DNA of 64,000 bases from Erwinia sp. SLM-02 (GTDB lineage Bacteria > Pseudomonadota > Gammaproteobacteria > Enterobacterales > Enterobacteriaceae): assembly GCF_037450285.1 (NCBI RefSeq), contig NZ_JAQISN010000001.1:2604001-2668000 (forward strand), given 5' to 3'. The position numbers and the translations under genes were made by a program. The notes under the pieces were generated by a model. The model did no database searches. It was not told where the DNA came from and worked only from the letters and a program-made list of their open reading frames with translations. Below are positions 17,193 to 25,328 of this stretch, one piece after another. Each line of letters opens with the position of its first letter. The stretch's first letter is position 1.

Positions 17193-18602
17193 TCAGCCTT
17201 CGCGGGTGGCGATAAACGCCAGCGCTTTTTCAATACGCGCAATGCTGCGGGATTTGCCGATAGCCTGCACGGTCACATCCAGGCCCGGTGACTGACCGGC
17301 ACCGGTAACCGCAACGCGCAGCGGCATACCCACTTTACCCATCCCGACTTCCAGCTCGTCCGCCGTCGCCTGAATGGCGTGGTGAACGTTTTCTGCCGTC
17401 CAGTCAGCCACGGCTGCCAGCTTATCACGCACCACTTCCAGCGGCTGACGCGCCACCGGGCGCAGGTGTTTCTTCGCCGCATCGGCATCAAACGCTTCGA
17501 AGTCTTCGTAGAAGTAGCGACAGGATGCCGCCATCTCCTTCAACGTCTTGCAGCGCTCGCCCAGCAGGGTCACCAGCTGAGACAGCTGCGGGCCGGTACG
17601 GGTATCAATATTTTCCTGCTCAATGTGCCACTGCAGGTGAGTCGCCACGTATTCCGGTGCCAGCGTATTGATGTAGTGATGGTTCAGCCACTGCAGCTTT
17701 TCGGTGTTGAACGCGCTGGCAGATTTGCTGACGGCATCCAGGTCGAACAGTTTTTTCATCTCATCAACGGAGAAAATCTCCTGGTCACCGTGGGACCAGC
17801 CCAGGCGCACCAGATAGTTCAGCAGTGCTTCCGGCAGGTAGCCGTCATCACGATACTGCATCACGCCGACCGCGCCGTGGCGTTTGGACAGTTTTTTACC
17901 GTCGTCGCCGAGAATCATTGAAACGTGTGCATATACCGGGACGTGCGCGCCGATCGCTTTCAGAATGTTAATCTGGCGCGGGGTATTGTTGATATGGTCC
18001 TCGCCGCGGATCACGTGCGTAATGCCCATATCCCAGTCGTCGATGACCACGCAGAAGTTATAGGTTGGCGAACCGTCGGTGCGGCGGATAATCAGATCGT
18101 CCAGTTCCTGGTTGCTGAACTCGATCGGGCCGCGGATCTGGTCGTCAAAAATAACAGACCCTTCCTGCGGATTGCGAAAGCGCACCACGCACGGCTCGTC
18201 GTCGGCGTGATGTTCGTGGCTGTCGCGGCAGCGGCCGTCATAACGCGGCTTCTCACCGTTGGCCATCTGCTGTTCACGCAGCGCTTCCAGGCGCTCTTTA
18301 GAGCAGTAGCATTTGTACGCAGTGCCGGCTTCCAGCATTTGATCGATAACCGCGTTATAGCGATCGAAACGCCTGGTTTGATAGTACGGGCCTTCATCCC
18401 AGTCGAGATTCAGCCAGTTCATACCATCCATAATGGCATCGATCGCCTGCTGGGTTGAACGCTCCAGGTCGGTATCTTCGATACGCAGCACAAACTCACC
18501 GCCGTGATTACGGGCAAACAGCCAGGAGTAAAGTGCGGTACGAGCGCCGCCAACGTGCAGATAGCCAGTTGGGCTGGGAGCGAAGCGGGTTTTGATTTTC
18601 AT
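17193..18602 (-). CDS. gltX: Glutamyl-tRNA synthetase
   Basis: Charges tRNA-Glu with glutamate in the cytoplasm; class Ic aminoacyl-tRNA synthetase. It has 469 residues (471 in E. coli). The HIGH-type motif is in FAPSPTGYLHVGGARTALYS near the N-terminus and the KMSKS-type motif is KKLSKRHGA. The cysteine/histidine cluster of the zinc site (YKCYCSKERLEALREQQ, then RCRDSHEHH) is present. As in E. coli it is divergent from the valine and lysine tRNA operon. Confidence 0.97.
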   Translation of the reverse strand: MKIKTRFAPSPTGYLHVGGARTALYSWLFARNHGGEFVLRIEDTDLERSTQQAIDAIMDGMNWLNLDWDEGPYYQTRRFDRYNAVIDQMLEAGTAYKCYCSKERLEALREQQMANGEKPRYDGRCRDSHEHHADDEPCVVRFRNPQEGSVIFDDQIRGPIEFSNQELDDLIIRRTDGSPTYNFCVVIDDWDMGITHVIRGEDHINNTPRQINILKAIGAHVPVYAHVSMILGDDGKKLSKRHGAVGVMQYRDDGYLPEALLNYLVRLGWSHGDQEIFSVDEMKKLFDLDAVSKSASAFNTEKLQWLNHHYINTLAPEYVATHLQWHIEQENIDTRTGPQLSQLVTLLGERCKTLKEMAASCRYFYEDFEAFDADAAKKHLRPVARQPLEVVRDKLAAVADWTAENVHHAIQATADELEVGMGKVGMPLRVAVTGAGQSPGLDVTVQAIGKSRSIARIEKALAFIATREG

Positions 18603-18677
18603 TAATGAATGCCTTATTACGCGGATGCTTTGGCCAGAGTCAGGGCAAATTTTGCCAGTCTGATTTTCGTGGCAGAT

Positions 18678-18705
18678 ATTCTATCACTCGCGGGCGAATC
18701 CTCAA
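18678..18705 (-). promoter_or_regulatory. Likely gltX promoter
   Basis: On the minus strand TTGAGG (18705-18700), 16-bp spacer, TAGAAT (18683-18678), about 75 bp before the gltX start. Confidence 0.5.
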
Positions 18706-18828
18706 CGCCAAACCCCACTTCTGCTCGAGGCATCAGGGAGATTTTGTTCGGCAAGCCTCTGTTTTTGCCTGAAATCAGAACATCCTGACTATTTTTAAGG
18801 CGAACTCACATTTTACTTATAAAAAGCG

Positions 18829-18856
18829 TTGACTCATTTTGGCGGATCCCTATAAT
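18829..18856 (+). promoter_or_regulatory. Promoter of the Val/Lys tRNA operon
   Basis: TTGACT, 16-bp spacer, consensus TATAAT, then GCGACTCC, ending 17 bp before the first tRNA-Val. Near-consensus stable-RNA promoter. Confidence 0.85.
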
Positions 18857-18873
18857 GCGACTCCACACAGCGG

Positions 18874-18949
18874 GGGTGATTAGCTCAGTTGGTAGAGCAT
18901 CTCCTTTACACGGAGGGGGTCGGCGGTTCGAGCCCGTCATCACCCACCA
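18874..18949 (+). tRNA. valU: tRNA-Val (TAC)
   Basis: 76 nt from GGGTGATTAGCTC to encoded CCA. The anticodon arm CTCC-TTTACAC-GGAG gives TAC. First gene of the operon valU-valX-valY-lysV by E. coli order. Confidence 0.96.
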
Positions 18950-18990
18950 TCTACTTCGGTAGGCTCGCAGTGTAGATAAGTAGTGAGATT

Positions 18991-19066
18991 GGGCGATTAG
19001 CTCAGTTGGTAGAGCATCTCCTTTACACGGAGGGGGTCGGCGGTTCGAGCCCGTCATCGCCCACCA
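18991..19066 (+). tRNA. valX: tRNA-Val (TAC)
   Basis: 76-nt copy of the previous tRNA with one compensated acceptor-stem pair (GGGCGAT / ATCGCCC instead of GGGTGAT / ATCACCC). Encoded CCA. Confidence 0.96.
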
Positions 19067-19096
19067 ATCTCAACTTATCGAAAGCAGTAACGATAT

Positions 19097-19172
19097 GGGT
19101 GATTAGCTCAGTTGGTAGAGCATCTCCTTTACACGGAGGGGGTCGGCGGTTCGAGCCCGTCATCACCCACCA
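19097..19172 (+). tRNA. valY: tRNA-Val (TAC)
   Basis: Third valine tRNA, identical to the one at 18874. Only 4 bp separate it from tRNA-Lys. Confidence 0.96.
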
Positions 19173-19176
19173 TATC

Positions 19177-19252
19177 GGGTCGTTAGCTCAGTTGGTAGAG
19201 CAGTTGACTTTTAATCAATTGGTCGCAGGTTCGAATCCTGCACGACCCACCA
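19177..19252 (+). tRNA. lysV: tRNA-Lys (TTT)
   Basis: 76 nt from GGGTCGTTAGCTC to encoded CCA; anticodon loop CTTTTAA gives TTT. Its last 17 nt (TCCTGCACGACCCACCA) are repeated twice downstream in a tandem array. Confidence 0.96.
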
Positions 19253-19640
19253 ATGTAGAAAGGCGCCTTAAAGGCGCCTTTTTGCTGTCTGCGATTCGGG
19301 TAGGGTTCGAACCTGCAGCAGGTTCGGGTCGAACGCAGTGAGACAACGTTGCCCACGGCAACGGCCCGGAGGGCGAGGCGAAGCCGAGTCATCCTGCACG
19401 ACCCACCAATGTAGAAAGGCGCCCTAAAGGCGCCTTTTTGCTGTCTGCGATTCGGGTAGGGTTCGAACCTGCAGCAGGTTCGGGTCGAACGCAGTGAGAC
19501 AACGTTGCCCACGGCAACGGCCCGGAGGGCGAGGCGAAGCCGAGTCATCCTGCACGACCCACCAATGTAGAAAGGCGCCCTAAAGGCGCCTTTTTGCTGT
19601 CTGCGATTCGGGTAGGGTTCGAACCTGCAGCAGGTTCGGG
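19236..19640 (+). repeat. Tandem 156-bp repeat containing the tRNA-Lys 3' end (2.6 copies)
   Basis: Units start at 19236, 19392 and 19548 (exact 156-bp period); the third breaks off at 19640. Each unit begins with the last 17 nt of tRNA-Lys, then AATGTAG, a Rho-independent terminator hairpin, and about 100 bp with inverted repeats (GGTTCGAACC and GGGTTCGAACCTGCAGCAGG). Copies 2 and 3 share one substitution in the terminator loop (CCT for CTT). The minus-strand frame through the array is a by-product of the repeat. Confidence 0.95.
19260..19283 (+). terminator. Terminator of the tRNA operon (first of three copies)
   Basis: AAGGCGCC / GGCGCCTT with a 5-nt loop and T-run, 7 bp after tRNA-Lys. 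Equivalent hairpins recur at about 19416-19439 and 19572-19595 in the following repeat units. Confidence 0.9.
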
Positions 19641-19660
19641 CAGGGTTCGAGCCGGGCTTC

Positions 19661-19859
19661 ACGTCGCTGCTGCGGTTGCGGGCGGTCCTCGCGTCACGCT
19701 TTGCGTGATACCTTCGGCGATAGCCGCGCGCCTCCCGGACCGGCGTGGAGCGGGCGTCCTGCCCGCGCCACGCCTGATGGCATCGTCCCTGCTGCCATCT
19801 CCTGGCCCACGGCTTTCACCTCAGCGCTGCGGATTGCCCTCCACTCGCAGCAGCGACGT
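19661..19859 (+). repeat. Palindromic extragenic element, family A, copy 1
   Basis: A 199-bp element bounded by a perfect 14-bp inverted repeat (ACGTCGCTGCTGCG at the left, its complement at the right). The core (GGCGGTCCTCGCG to CTCAGCGCTGCGGATTGCCC) closely matches elements at 24191-24392 and, inverted, 59457-59659. Frames in it are not conserved coding sequence. Confidence 0.85.
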
Positions 19860-20097
19860 TCCCCCTTTACGTAACGCGAACGCGGCTTTCAAACAAAATC
19901 CAGATCGGCGTAACGGCTGACGTAAAGCTGGCCAAATTATGATTGCCAATCGATCGTATCAGTGGCCTACCTTATTGCTACTGAATTGGGCATCACTCAC
20001 TGGCTACGTTTACGCAGAAGCATTGAATGTTTTCAGCAAACAAACTTACGCCGGTAAATTAAGTCTTTTGGCAGGCAGTACGAAAGTCAGAAAGCGG

Positions 20098-20290
20098 GCT
20101 GGCCGTGCTCCCGAGAGGGCAATCCGCAGCGCTGAACGGAGAGAGGAAGCCAGGAGTCGCCCACACGGACGTGGGCGAAAGACAAAGCCGGGCCATGGAC
20201 GGCCCGTCTTTGGCGGTCCGACAGGCTGACGAGCGAAGTGAAGGGACCGCAACGCGGCGCGAGGACCGCCCTCTCGGGGGCACGGCCAGC
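20098..20290 (+). repeat. Palindromic extragenic element, family B, copy 1
   Basis: 193 bp bounded by 23-bp inverted repeats with one mismatch (left arm starts GCTGGCCGTGCTCCCGAGAG). The core includes GCGCTGAACGGAGAGAGGAA and a CCGGGCCATGGACGGCCCG hairpin. The inner edge shares GCGCGAGGACC with family A. The stretch 20291-20488 after it holds no gene. Confidence 0.85.
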
Positions 20291-20488
20291 CAGCGCAATC
20301 TCCATAATGACAAAAAAGCGCCCAGCATTCAGCACCCAAAATTACTGATATCTGACCCCATAACCAGAAAACTCAATTTAGCCCATCGCGGCTTAGATAC
20401 CTCCCCTCACCCGCTGTGGTAAAGTTTCCGAACTCCATGATTAATGCACTCGCCTAACCGGCCATTAAGCACCAGACATACAGCAAAT

Positions 20489-20989
20489 ATGAGAAAAAAA
20501 ATCGCCAGAAACGATCTGGACCGCTTTGACCTCGCGATCCTCAATATCCTGCAAACTAACAATCGCCTGCCGCACTCGGCAATCGCCGAGCAGGTGGGAC
20601 TTTCCACCCCGTCAATTCAGCGGCGCATCAGCAGGCTGGAAGAGAAAGGCGTGATTAAAAGCCAGATCGCCGTGATCGACCCGGCAGCGGTGGGCAATCC
20701 GATCACGGCAGTGATTGAGTCTCGGCTGGTTGAAGACCGCAGCATGGTGATGGACCGGGCGAAGCGTTATTTTCGCAACGTCGAGGAAATCCAGCAGTGT
20801 TATTTCGTCAACGGCGGCGTCTCTTTTATCATCATCATGATTTCCCGCGACTTACAGCATTTCGAGCAGCTGGTCCGGCAGCACTTCGCTGACAATATGG
20901 ATATTCTTACCTACCGCACGCTGATCGTGCTCGACCCGGTAAAAACCGGTCTGAAGATCCCGTTATTCGATCTCGACGACAGGCCCTGA
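20489..20989 (+). CDS. Lrp/AsnC family transcriptional regulator
   Basis: A 166-residue feast/famine-type regulator: N-terminal helix-turn-helix (DLAILNILQTNNRLPHSAIA, then VGLSTPSIQRRISRLEEKGVI) and a C-terminal RAM-like ligand domain (from about residue 70). The frame opens 15 codons further up, but the ATG at 20489 gives the usual family length and N-terminus; neither start has a good ribosome binding site. It is convergent with an RhtA-like amino-acid exporter with 3 bp between stops, so a role in amino-acid export is possible but inferred. It is not Lrp or AsnC itself. Confidence 0.82.
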   Translation: MRKKIARNDLDRFDLAILNILQTNNRLPHSAIAEQVGLSTPSIQRRISRLEEKGVIKSQIAVIDPAAVGNPITAVIESRLVEDRSMVMDRAKRYFRNVEEIQQCYFVNGGVSFIIIMISRDLQHFEQLVRQHFADNMDILTYRTLIVLDPVKTGLKIPLFDLDDRP

Positions 20990-20992
20990 TAA

Positions 20993-21838
20993 TCATGATG
21001 CCGTTCGCTGCCGGGAGAACAGCGCGCAGCCGGCACAGGCCGCCATCACGCAGGCGATACCCGCGCACTGGATCAGGCTCAGCGTTTCATGCAAGACCAG
21101 CCATCCGGCAATGGCGCTGACCGCCGGGGAACCGCTCAGCAGCACGCCGAACACCCGTGAAGGCAGCCAGCGCATCGCGTACATGTCCAGCAAAAACGGT
21201 AACATACTCGACAGTACTGCCACGCTAAAGCCCACCAGCAGCACCCCGGGCGAGAACAGCGCGGTTCCGGCCTGAATGACGCCGGGGGGAACGGCGATAA
21301 CCGCCGCGATCGTCATGCCGATCGCCACCGACCGCCCGCCGCCGCCTGAAACCCGCCGTCCGATTATCACGTACAGTCCCCAGAACATGGCCGCAGCCAG
21401 TGAGAAACCCACACCGCGCAGGTCGATTTCGCCCTTCACATCCCCGGCGGCCAGCAGCACCATCGCCAGCGCAGAAAGGGTAATCCAGAGAAAATCCGAC
21501 TTCTGGCGCGATGTCAGCAGTGCAGCCAGCAGCGGCCCCATCACCTCAATGGAAATGGCGATACTGACCGGAATATAGCTAAAGGCGCGATAGATCAGCA
21601 GGTTCATCAGCGCCAGTATCACGCCATACAGCATCATTGACGGCCACGGAATGTCGCTTCTCCTGTTCCAGGGGCGAAAAATAGCCAGCAGAACAATCGC
21701 CGATATCCCCAGACGCAGCGCTGCCACGCCATCGCTGCCCACCAGCGGGAAAAGCGTTTTCGCAAAGGCGGCACCGGACTGAACGGAGATCATCCCGGCG
21801 AAGGCGGCAATAAACGGCAGATTACGGTTACTCGACAT
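20993..21838 (-). CDS. EamA/RhtA-like inner-membrane exporter
   Basis: A 281-residue drug/metabolite transporter with ten predicted membrane helices in two EamA repeats. It resembles the threonine/homoserine exporter RhtA along its length (SVQSGAAFAKTLFPLVGSDG and SSMLPFLLDMYAMRWLPSRV match the family), so export of an amino acid or related metabolite is likely; the substrate is not known. The C-terminus ends in a Cys-rich helix. It is read towards the Lrp-type gene and its upstream 190 bp contain nothing recognisable. Confidence 0.82.
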   Translation of the reverse strand: MSSNRNLPFIAAFAGMISVQSGAAFAKTLFPLVGSDGVAALRLGISAIVLLAIFRPWNRRSDIPWPSMMLYGVILALMNLLIYRAFSYIPVSIAISIEVMGPLLAALLTSRQKSDFLWITLSALAMVLLAAGDVKGEIDLRGVGFSLAAAMFWGLYVIIGRRVSGGGGRSVAIGMTIAAVIAVPPGVIQAGTALFSPGVLLVGFSVAVLSSMLPFLLDMYAMRWLPSRVFGVLLSGSPAVSAIAGWLVLHETLSLIQCAGIACVMAACAGCALFSRQRTAS

Positions 21839-22028
21839 TGATTTTATTCATAAAAGAAAAGAATAGAGAATTGTAAACCGGCGCGGCGAGTAGTTTTCTC
21901 ATAAATTCGACGAGCATAATTTTTATCATTGAGTTCGCGCCATCCGCCAATACGAAAACTCGGCATTAGTCGCCAGTGTATTTTTCTCAGTCTGATTTCA
22001 TTCCCGCCGCTCATTGGCGGCGGGTTAA

Positions 22029-22949
22029 TCAGTACGACGGCGCAATGCTGCGCTGTGCCGTCAGCAATGCCGCCTGCTGCCGCACCTCCTGCCAGATCGC
22101 CTCTGCGGCGGGGGTCAGCGAGCGGTTTTTACGCCGCACCAGCATGATAGTGCGGTTAATCTCCGGCACCATTCTTCTGACCATCAGCGGCCTTCCCTGC
22201 GGCAGCGGCAGCGCCAGGGCGGGCAGAATGCTGATCCCAATCCCCGCTTCCACCATCGGGTAGAGCGTGGCCGGGTGGCCAATCTCCTGCGCAATCTCTG
22301 CCTGTACCTGCTGCTGCCGTAGCGCCTCATCAATCAGCACCCGGCTGCCGGAGGCGTAGTCCTGCAGCACCAGCGTGCGCTGATTGAGCATATGCCAGTG
22401 AATGGTTCGCTGCTGCGCCAGCGGGTCGTCTATCCGACAGAGCAGCAGGAACGGCTCATCAAGGATAGCTTCACACTCCAGATCGTCGGAATGCAGTGGG
22501 CCGATCACGATACCGAAGTCCACCTCTGCATTGCGAATGCTTTGCAGTACCCACTGCTGCGGACGATCGCGCAGCATCACCCGGATTTCAGGATAGTTCA
22601 GCTGCCCGGCGGCCAGGCACTGCGGCATCAGATGCGCAGAGATAGTCTGGCTGGCGGCCACGCGCACCGTGCCGCTGCGCTGCTGGCCGTAGCTGCGGAC
22701 CTCCAGCAACGTGTTGTCCAGCTCCTCCAGCAGATGTTCCAGCCTGCTGGCAAGCTGTTCTCCCGCCTCCGTCAGCACCACCTCCCGCGTGGTGCGGTCG
22801 AGCAGGCGAATGCCCATCTCCCCTTCCAGCTCTTTAATGCTGTGGCTGACGGCTGACTGGCTCAGGCCAATAGTTTGCCCCGCCTGGCTGAAACTACCCT
22901 GCGCGGCAACGGCTACGAAGACCCTGAGCTGGCGTAAGGAGTAATTCAT
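22029..22949 (-). CDS. yfeR: LysR-type regulator YfeR
   Basis: A 306-residue LysR family regulator matching E. coli YfeR from MNYSLRQLRVFVAVAAQGSFSQAG onwards in short blocks. It has the N-terminal winged helix-turn-helix (residues 1-60, IGLSQSAVSHSIKELE) and a periplasmic-binding-like effector domain (about 90-290). It is divergent from yfeH, the gene it probably controls; a Salmonella study described YfeR as regulating yfeH. The intergenic region has an AT-rich near-palindrome ATTTAATAAAT at 22969-22979 that could be its operator. Confidence 0.9.
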   Translation of the reverse strand: MNYSLRQLRVFVAVAAQGSFSQAGQTIGLSQSAVSHSIKELEGEMGIRLLDRTTREVVLTEAGEQLASRLEHLLEELDNTLLEVRSYGQQRSGTVRVAASQTISAHLMPQCLAAGQLNYPEIRVMLRDRPQQWVLQSIRNAEVDFGIVIGPLHSDDLECEAILDEPFLLLCRIDDPLAQQRTIHWHMLNQRTLVLQDYASGSRVLIDEALRQQQVQAEIAQEIGHPATLYPMVEAGIGISILPALALPLPQGRPLMVRRMVPEINRTIMLVRRKNRSLTPAAEAIWQEVRQQAALLTAQRSIAPSY

Positions 22950-23043
22950 CGATTCACCTCATATATTCATTTAATAAATTAATTTTATTTCTAAACCCGC
23001 CCGTCGCACAATAGCCGCATGTTTGTATAACAAGGCATTAACA

Positions 23044-24057
23044 ATGGGTAAATTTCGTCTCGATCCGCTGATGTTGAAACTGATCGCCACCGTGCTGCTG
23101 GCTTCATTTCTTCCTGCGCGCGGCCACTTCGTGGATTTCTTTGAATGGCTGACTACCGCTGCCATCGCCCTGCTGTTCTTTATGCACGGTGCCAAACTCT
23201 CACGGGAGAAGATCATTGCCGGCGGGGGTCACTGGCGGCTGCATCTGTGGGTGATGTTCAGTACCTTCGTTATCTTCCCGGCGCTCGGTATGCTGCTGGT
23301 CTGGTGGCATCCGCTGCCGCTCAGCACCGAGATCTATACCGGCTTTATGTATCTGTGCATTCTGCCAGCTACCGTACAGTCGTCGATTGCGCTGACCTCA
23401 CTGGCGGGCGGCAACGTGGCCGCTGCCGTCTGTAGCGCGTCGGCATCCAGCCTGCTGGGGGTGTTTATCTCTCCGCTGCTGGTTGGTCTGCTGATGAATG
23501 TTCACAGCGATGCCGCGACCGGTCATTTTGAGCAGATCGGTAAGATTATGCTGCAGCTGCTGGTGCCGTTTATTGTCGGGCATATTTCCCGCCGCTGGAT
23601 TGGCGCATGGGTGGAGAGAAACCGTAAGCTCATCGGCCAGACGGATCAGGCATCGATTCTGCTGGTTGTCTATTCCGCATTCAGCGAAGCGGTGGTAAAC
23701 GGCATCTGGACACGCGTTGGGGTCAGCACCCTGCTGTGGATCGTGGTCGGCAGCCTGGTTCTGCTGTTCCTGATTCTGGCTATCAACCTTGCGGCTGCAC
23801 GTCTGTTTGGCTTTAACCGGGCGGATGAAATTACCATTCTGTTCTGCGGCTCGAAAAAGAGCCTGGCGAACGGGGTACCGATGGCGAACATCCTGTTCCC
23901 GTCATCGGCGGTGGGGATTATCGTACTGCCGTTGATGATTTTCCACCAGGTGCAGCTGATGGTGTGTTCGATGCTGGCGCAGCGTTATAAAAAGTCTGGC
24001 GAGAAGCTGGCTGCGCAGCCTGCAGCGGGTAAGACGCTGGTGGAGTCGCAGAAGTAA
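23044..24057 (+). CDS. yfeH: Bile acid:sodium symporter-family protein YfeH
   Basis: A 337-residue SBF/BASS-type inner-membrane transporter with about nine or ten helices. It matches E. coli YfeH (332 aa) through FFMHGAKLSREKIIAGGGHW, LAGGNVAAAVCSASASSLLG and FCGSKKSLANGVPMANILF, the last being the sodium-site crossover region of the family. The substrate is unknown. The frame reaches back to a TTG at 23023, but the ATG at 23044 with AAGG upstream matches the family. The last 25 residues are a polar tail. Confidence 0.9.
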   Translation: MGKFRLDPLMLKLIATVLLASFLPARGHFVDFFEWLTTAAIALLFFMHGAKLSREKIIAGGGHWRLHLWVMFSTFVIFPALGMLLVWWHPLPLSTEIYTGFMYLCILPATVQSSIALTSLAGGNVAAAVCSASASSLLGVFISPLLVGLLMNVHSDAATGHFEQIGKIMLQLLVPFIVGHISRRWIGAWVERNRKLIGQTDQASILLVVYSAFSEAVVNGIWTRVGVSTLLWIVVGSLVLLFLILAINLAAARLFGFNRADEITILFCGSKKSLANGVPMANILFPSSAVGIIVLPLMIFHQVQLMVCSMLAQRYKKSGEKLAAQPAAGKTLVESQK

Positions 24058-24075
24058 ATCCATAGGACAGTGCCT

Positions 24076-24148
24076 GGGGAACAGCCTCTGCGGCTGCCGG
24101 GCGGTCCTCGCGCCGCTTTGCGGTACCTTCGGTATCGGCATCGGGTCG
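24076..24148 (+). repeat. Family A element, truncated left end
   Basis: 73 bp nearly identical to the left end of the full element at 24191, starting with the same GGGGAACAGCCTCTGCGGCT arm, then breaking off. It begins 18 bp after the yfeH stop. Confidence 0.8.
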
Positions 24149-24190
24149 ATGATACTGACTTTTTGCTTGATGGCTGGCGCATCGAGGACA

Positions 24191-24392
24191 GGGGAACAGC
24201 CTCTGCGGCTGCCGGGCGGTCCTCGCGCCGCTTTGCGGTGCCTTCGGTTTCGGCATCGGGCCTTTCGGACCGGCCTGGAGCGGGCGTCCTGCCCGCGCCA
24301 CGCCTGATGTCAGCATCCCTGCTGCCATCTCCGGCCCCGCTGCCTACTCCTCAGCGCTGCGGATTGCCCTTCAGCCGCAGAGGCTGTTCCCC
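24191..24392 (+). repeat. Palindromic extragenic element, family A, copy 2
   Basis: 202 bp bounded by a perfect 21-bp inverted repeat (24191-24211 and 24372-24392, arm starting GGGGAACAGCCTCTGCGG). The core matches copy 1 and copy 3. The downstream stretch 24393-24657 has no gene, only a short tandem duplication of AGGCAGGTAAGCTGAA near 24421-24452. Confidence 0.9.
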
Positions 24393-24657
24393 GTTAAGCA
24401 TTGTGCTCGCTGTTTCTCACAGGCAGGTAAGCTGAAAGGCAGGTAAGCTGAAAGTTTTTCAACAGACAGAAAAGTTTCTTGTGCGGATAATCGGCAAAGG
24501 TGGTCGCAAAGAGTAATTCAGTCAAAGCCCAGGCTTCGCGCTCTAATCATCAATCATCGCGCTCGCTTTCAACAATTCAGAACTGAATAATCATCCGTGT
24601 GGAATCGCACATCTCAAATCAGGGCGTTTGACAGACGACACAAATATTCGGCAGCGG

Positions 24658-24848
24658 GCTGGCTGTTCCCCCGATTGAGTCATCCGCAGCGCTGAACGCA
24701 GAAAGGAAGCCAGGATTCGCCAGCAGGGAAGCTGGCGAAAGGCACAGCCGGGCAGGACGCCCGTCTGTGTCGGTCCGCCCGGCTGACGCACGTAGTGAGG
24801 GTACCGCAAAGCGGCGCGAGGACCAGACCGAACGGGGGAACGGCCAGC
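24658..24848 (+). repeat. Palindromic extragenic element, family B, copy 2
   Basis: 191 bp with 16-bp inverted ends (GCTGGCTGTTCCCCCG left, one mismatch to the right end). The core matches copy 1 at 20098 (GCTGAACGCAGAAAGGAAGC, AAAGCGGCGCGAGGACC). Its right-hand 165 bp are duplicated directly downstream. Confidence 0.85.
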
Positions 24849-24933
24849 CAGCGCATTCTCCGAACCTGCAGGCAACAGACATGACCCGCCATCCATACCG
24901 CAATTTCGGTCTGTAAACAGCGAAGCCGATAAT

Positions 24934-25098
24934 CGCCAGTAGGGAAGCTGGCGAAAGGCACAGCCGGGCAGGACGCCCGTCTGTGTCGGTCCGCCCGGCT
25001 GACGCACGTAGTGAGGGTACCGCAAAGCGGCGCGAGGACCAGACCGAACGGGGGAACGGCCAGCCAGCGCATTCACCGAACCCGCGGGCAACAGACAT
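24934..25098 (+). repeat. 165-bp direct duplication of the right part of the family B element
   Basis: 24718-24882 and 24934-25098 are nearly identical over 165 bp (a few substitutions, for example CAGCAGG to CAGTAGG) with a 216-bp offset. The copy lacks the left arm of the element. It ends 13 bp before the ypeB stop. Confidence 0.88.
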
Positions 25099-25111
25099 CA
25101 CTCCCCAACCG

Positions 25112-25327
25112 TTATCCCCGCTTCAGCGGCTTAACCAGCCCTTCCAGCCCCTCAATCTTGATCGCCAGCGTAATCTGCATCAGCTCGCCGAGCTTGCCCT
25201 GCGGAAACTCATCCTTGCGGGCAAACCACAGCAGATACTCCTCGGGCAGGTCGATCAGCACCCGCCCTTTGTACTTGCCAAACGGCATCACCGTATTGGC
25301 AATCTCAACCAGCTGTTCCTTTTCCAT
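25112..25327 (-). CDS. ypeB: DUF3820 protein YpeB
   Basis: A 71-residue protein matching E. coli YpeB (72 aa): MEKEQLVEIANTVMPFGKYK and IDLPEEYLLWFARKDEFPQG. The FGKYKG and DLPxxYLxWF motifs define the DUF3820 family, whose members are often linked to DNA-processing genes; the function is unknown. The ATG at 25327 lies 1 nt after the ligA stop, so it is translationally coupled to ligA. A GTG three codons upstream overlaps the ligA end and is less likely. Confidence 0.9.
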   Translation of the reverse strand: MEKEQLVEIANTVMPFGKYKGRVLIDLPEEYLLWFARKDEFPQGKLGELMQITLAIKIEGLEGLVKPLKRG

Positions 25328-25328
25328 A

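Noticed and set aside
19236..19564. tRNA 3'-end duplications as phage or island attachment sites
   Set aside because: The copies are 156 bp apart with no integrase or cargo between them; a tandem repeat explains them better.
19183..19662. A 159-codon minus-strand frame with internally repeated peptide
   Set aside because: It is the reverse of the 156-bp tandem repeat (156 is a multiple of three, so the frame stays open) and runs through tRNA-Lys; no start signal or family.
20046..20339. Several overlapping frames in all directions around 20.0-20.4 and 24.6-25.1 kb
   Set aside because: All lie in GC-rich palindromic elements, where open frames arise on both strands without conservation.
19236..25098. 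Direct repeats as a CRISPR array
   Set aside because: Units are 156-216 bp, without short identical repeats, unique spacers or cas genes.
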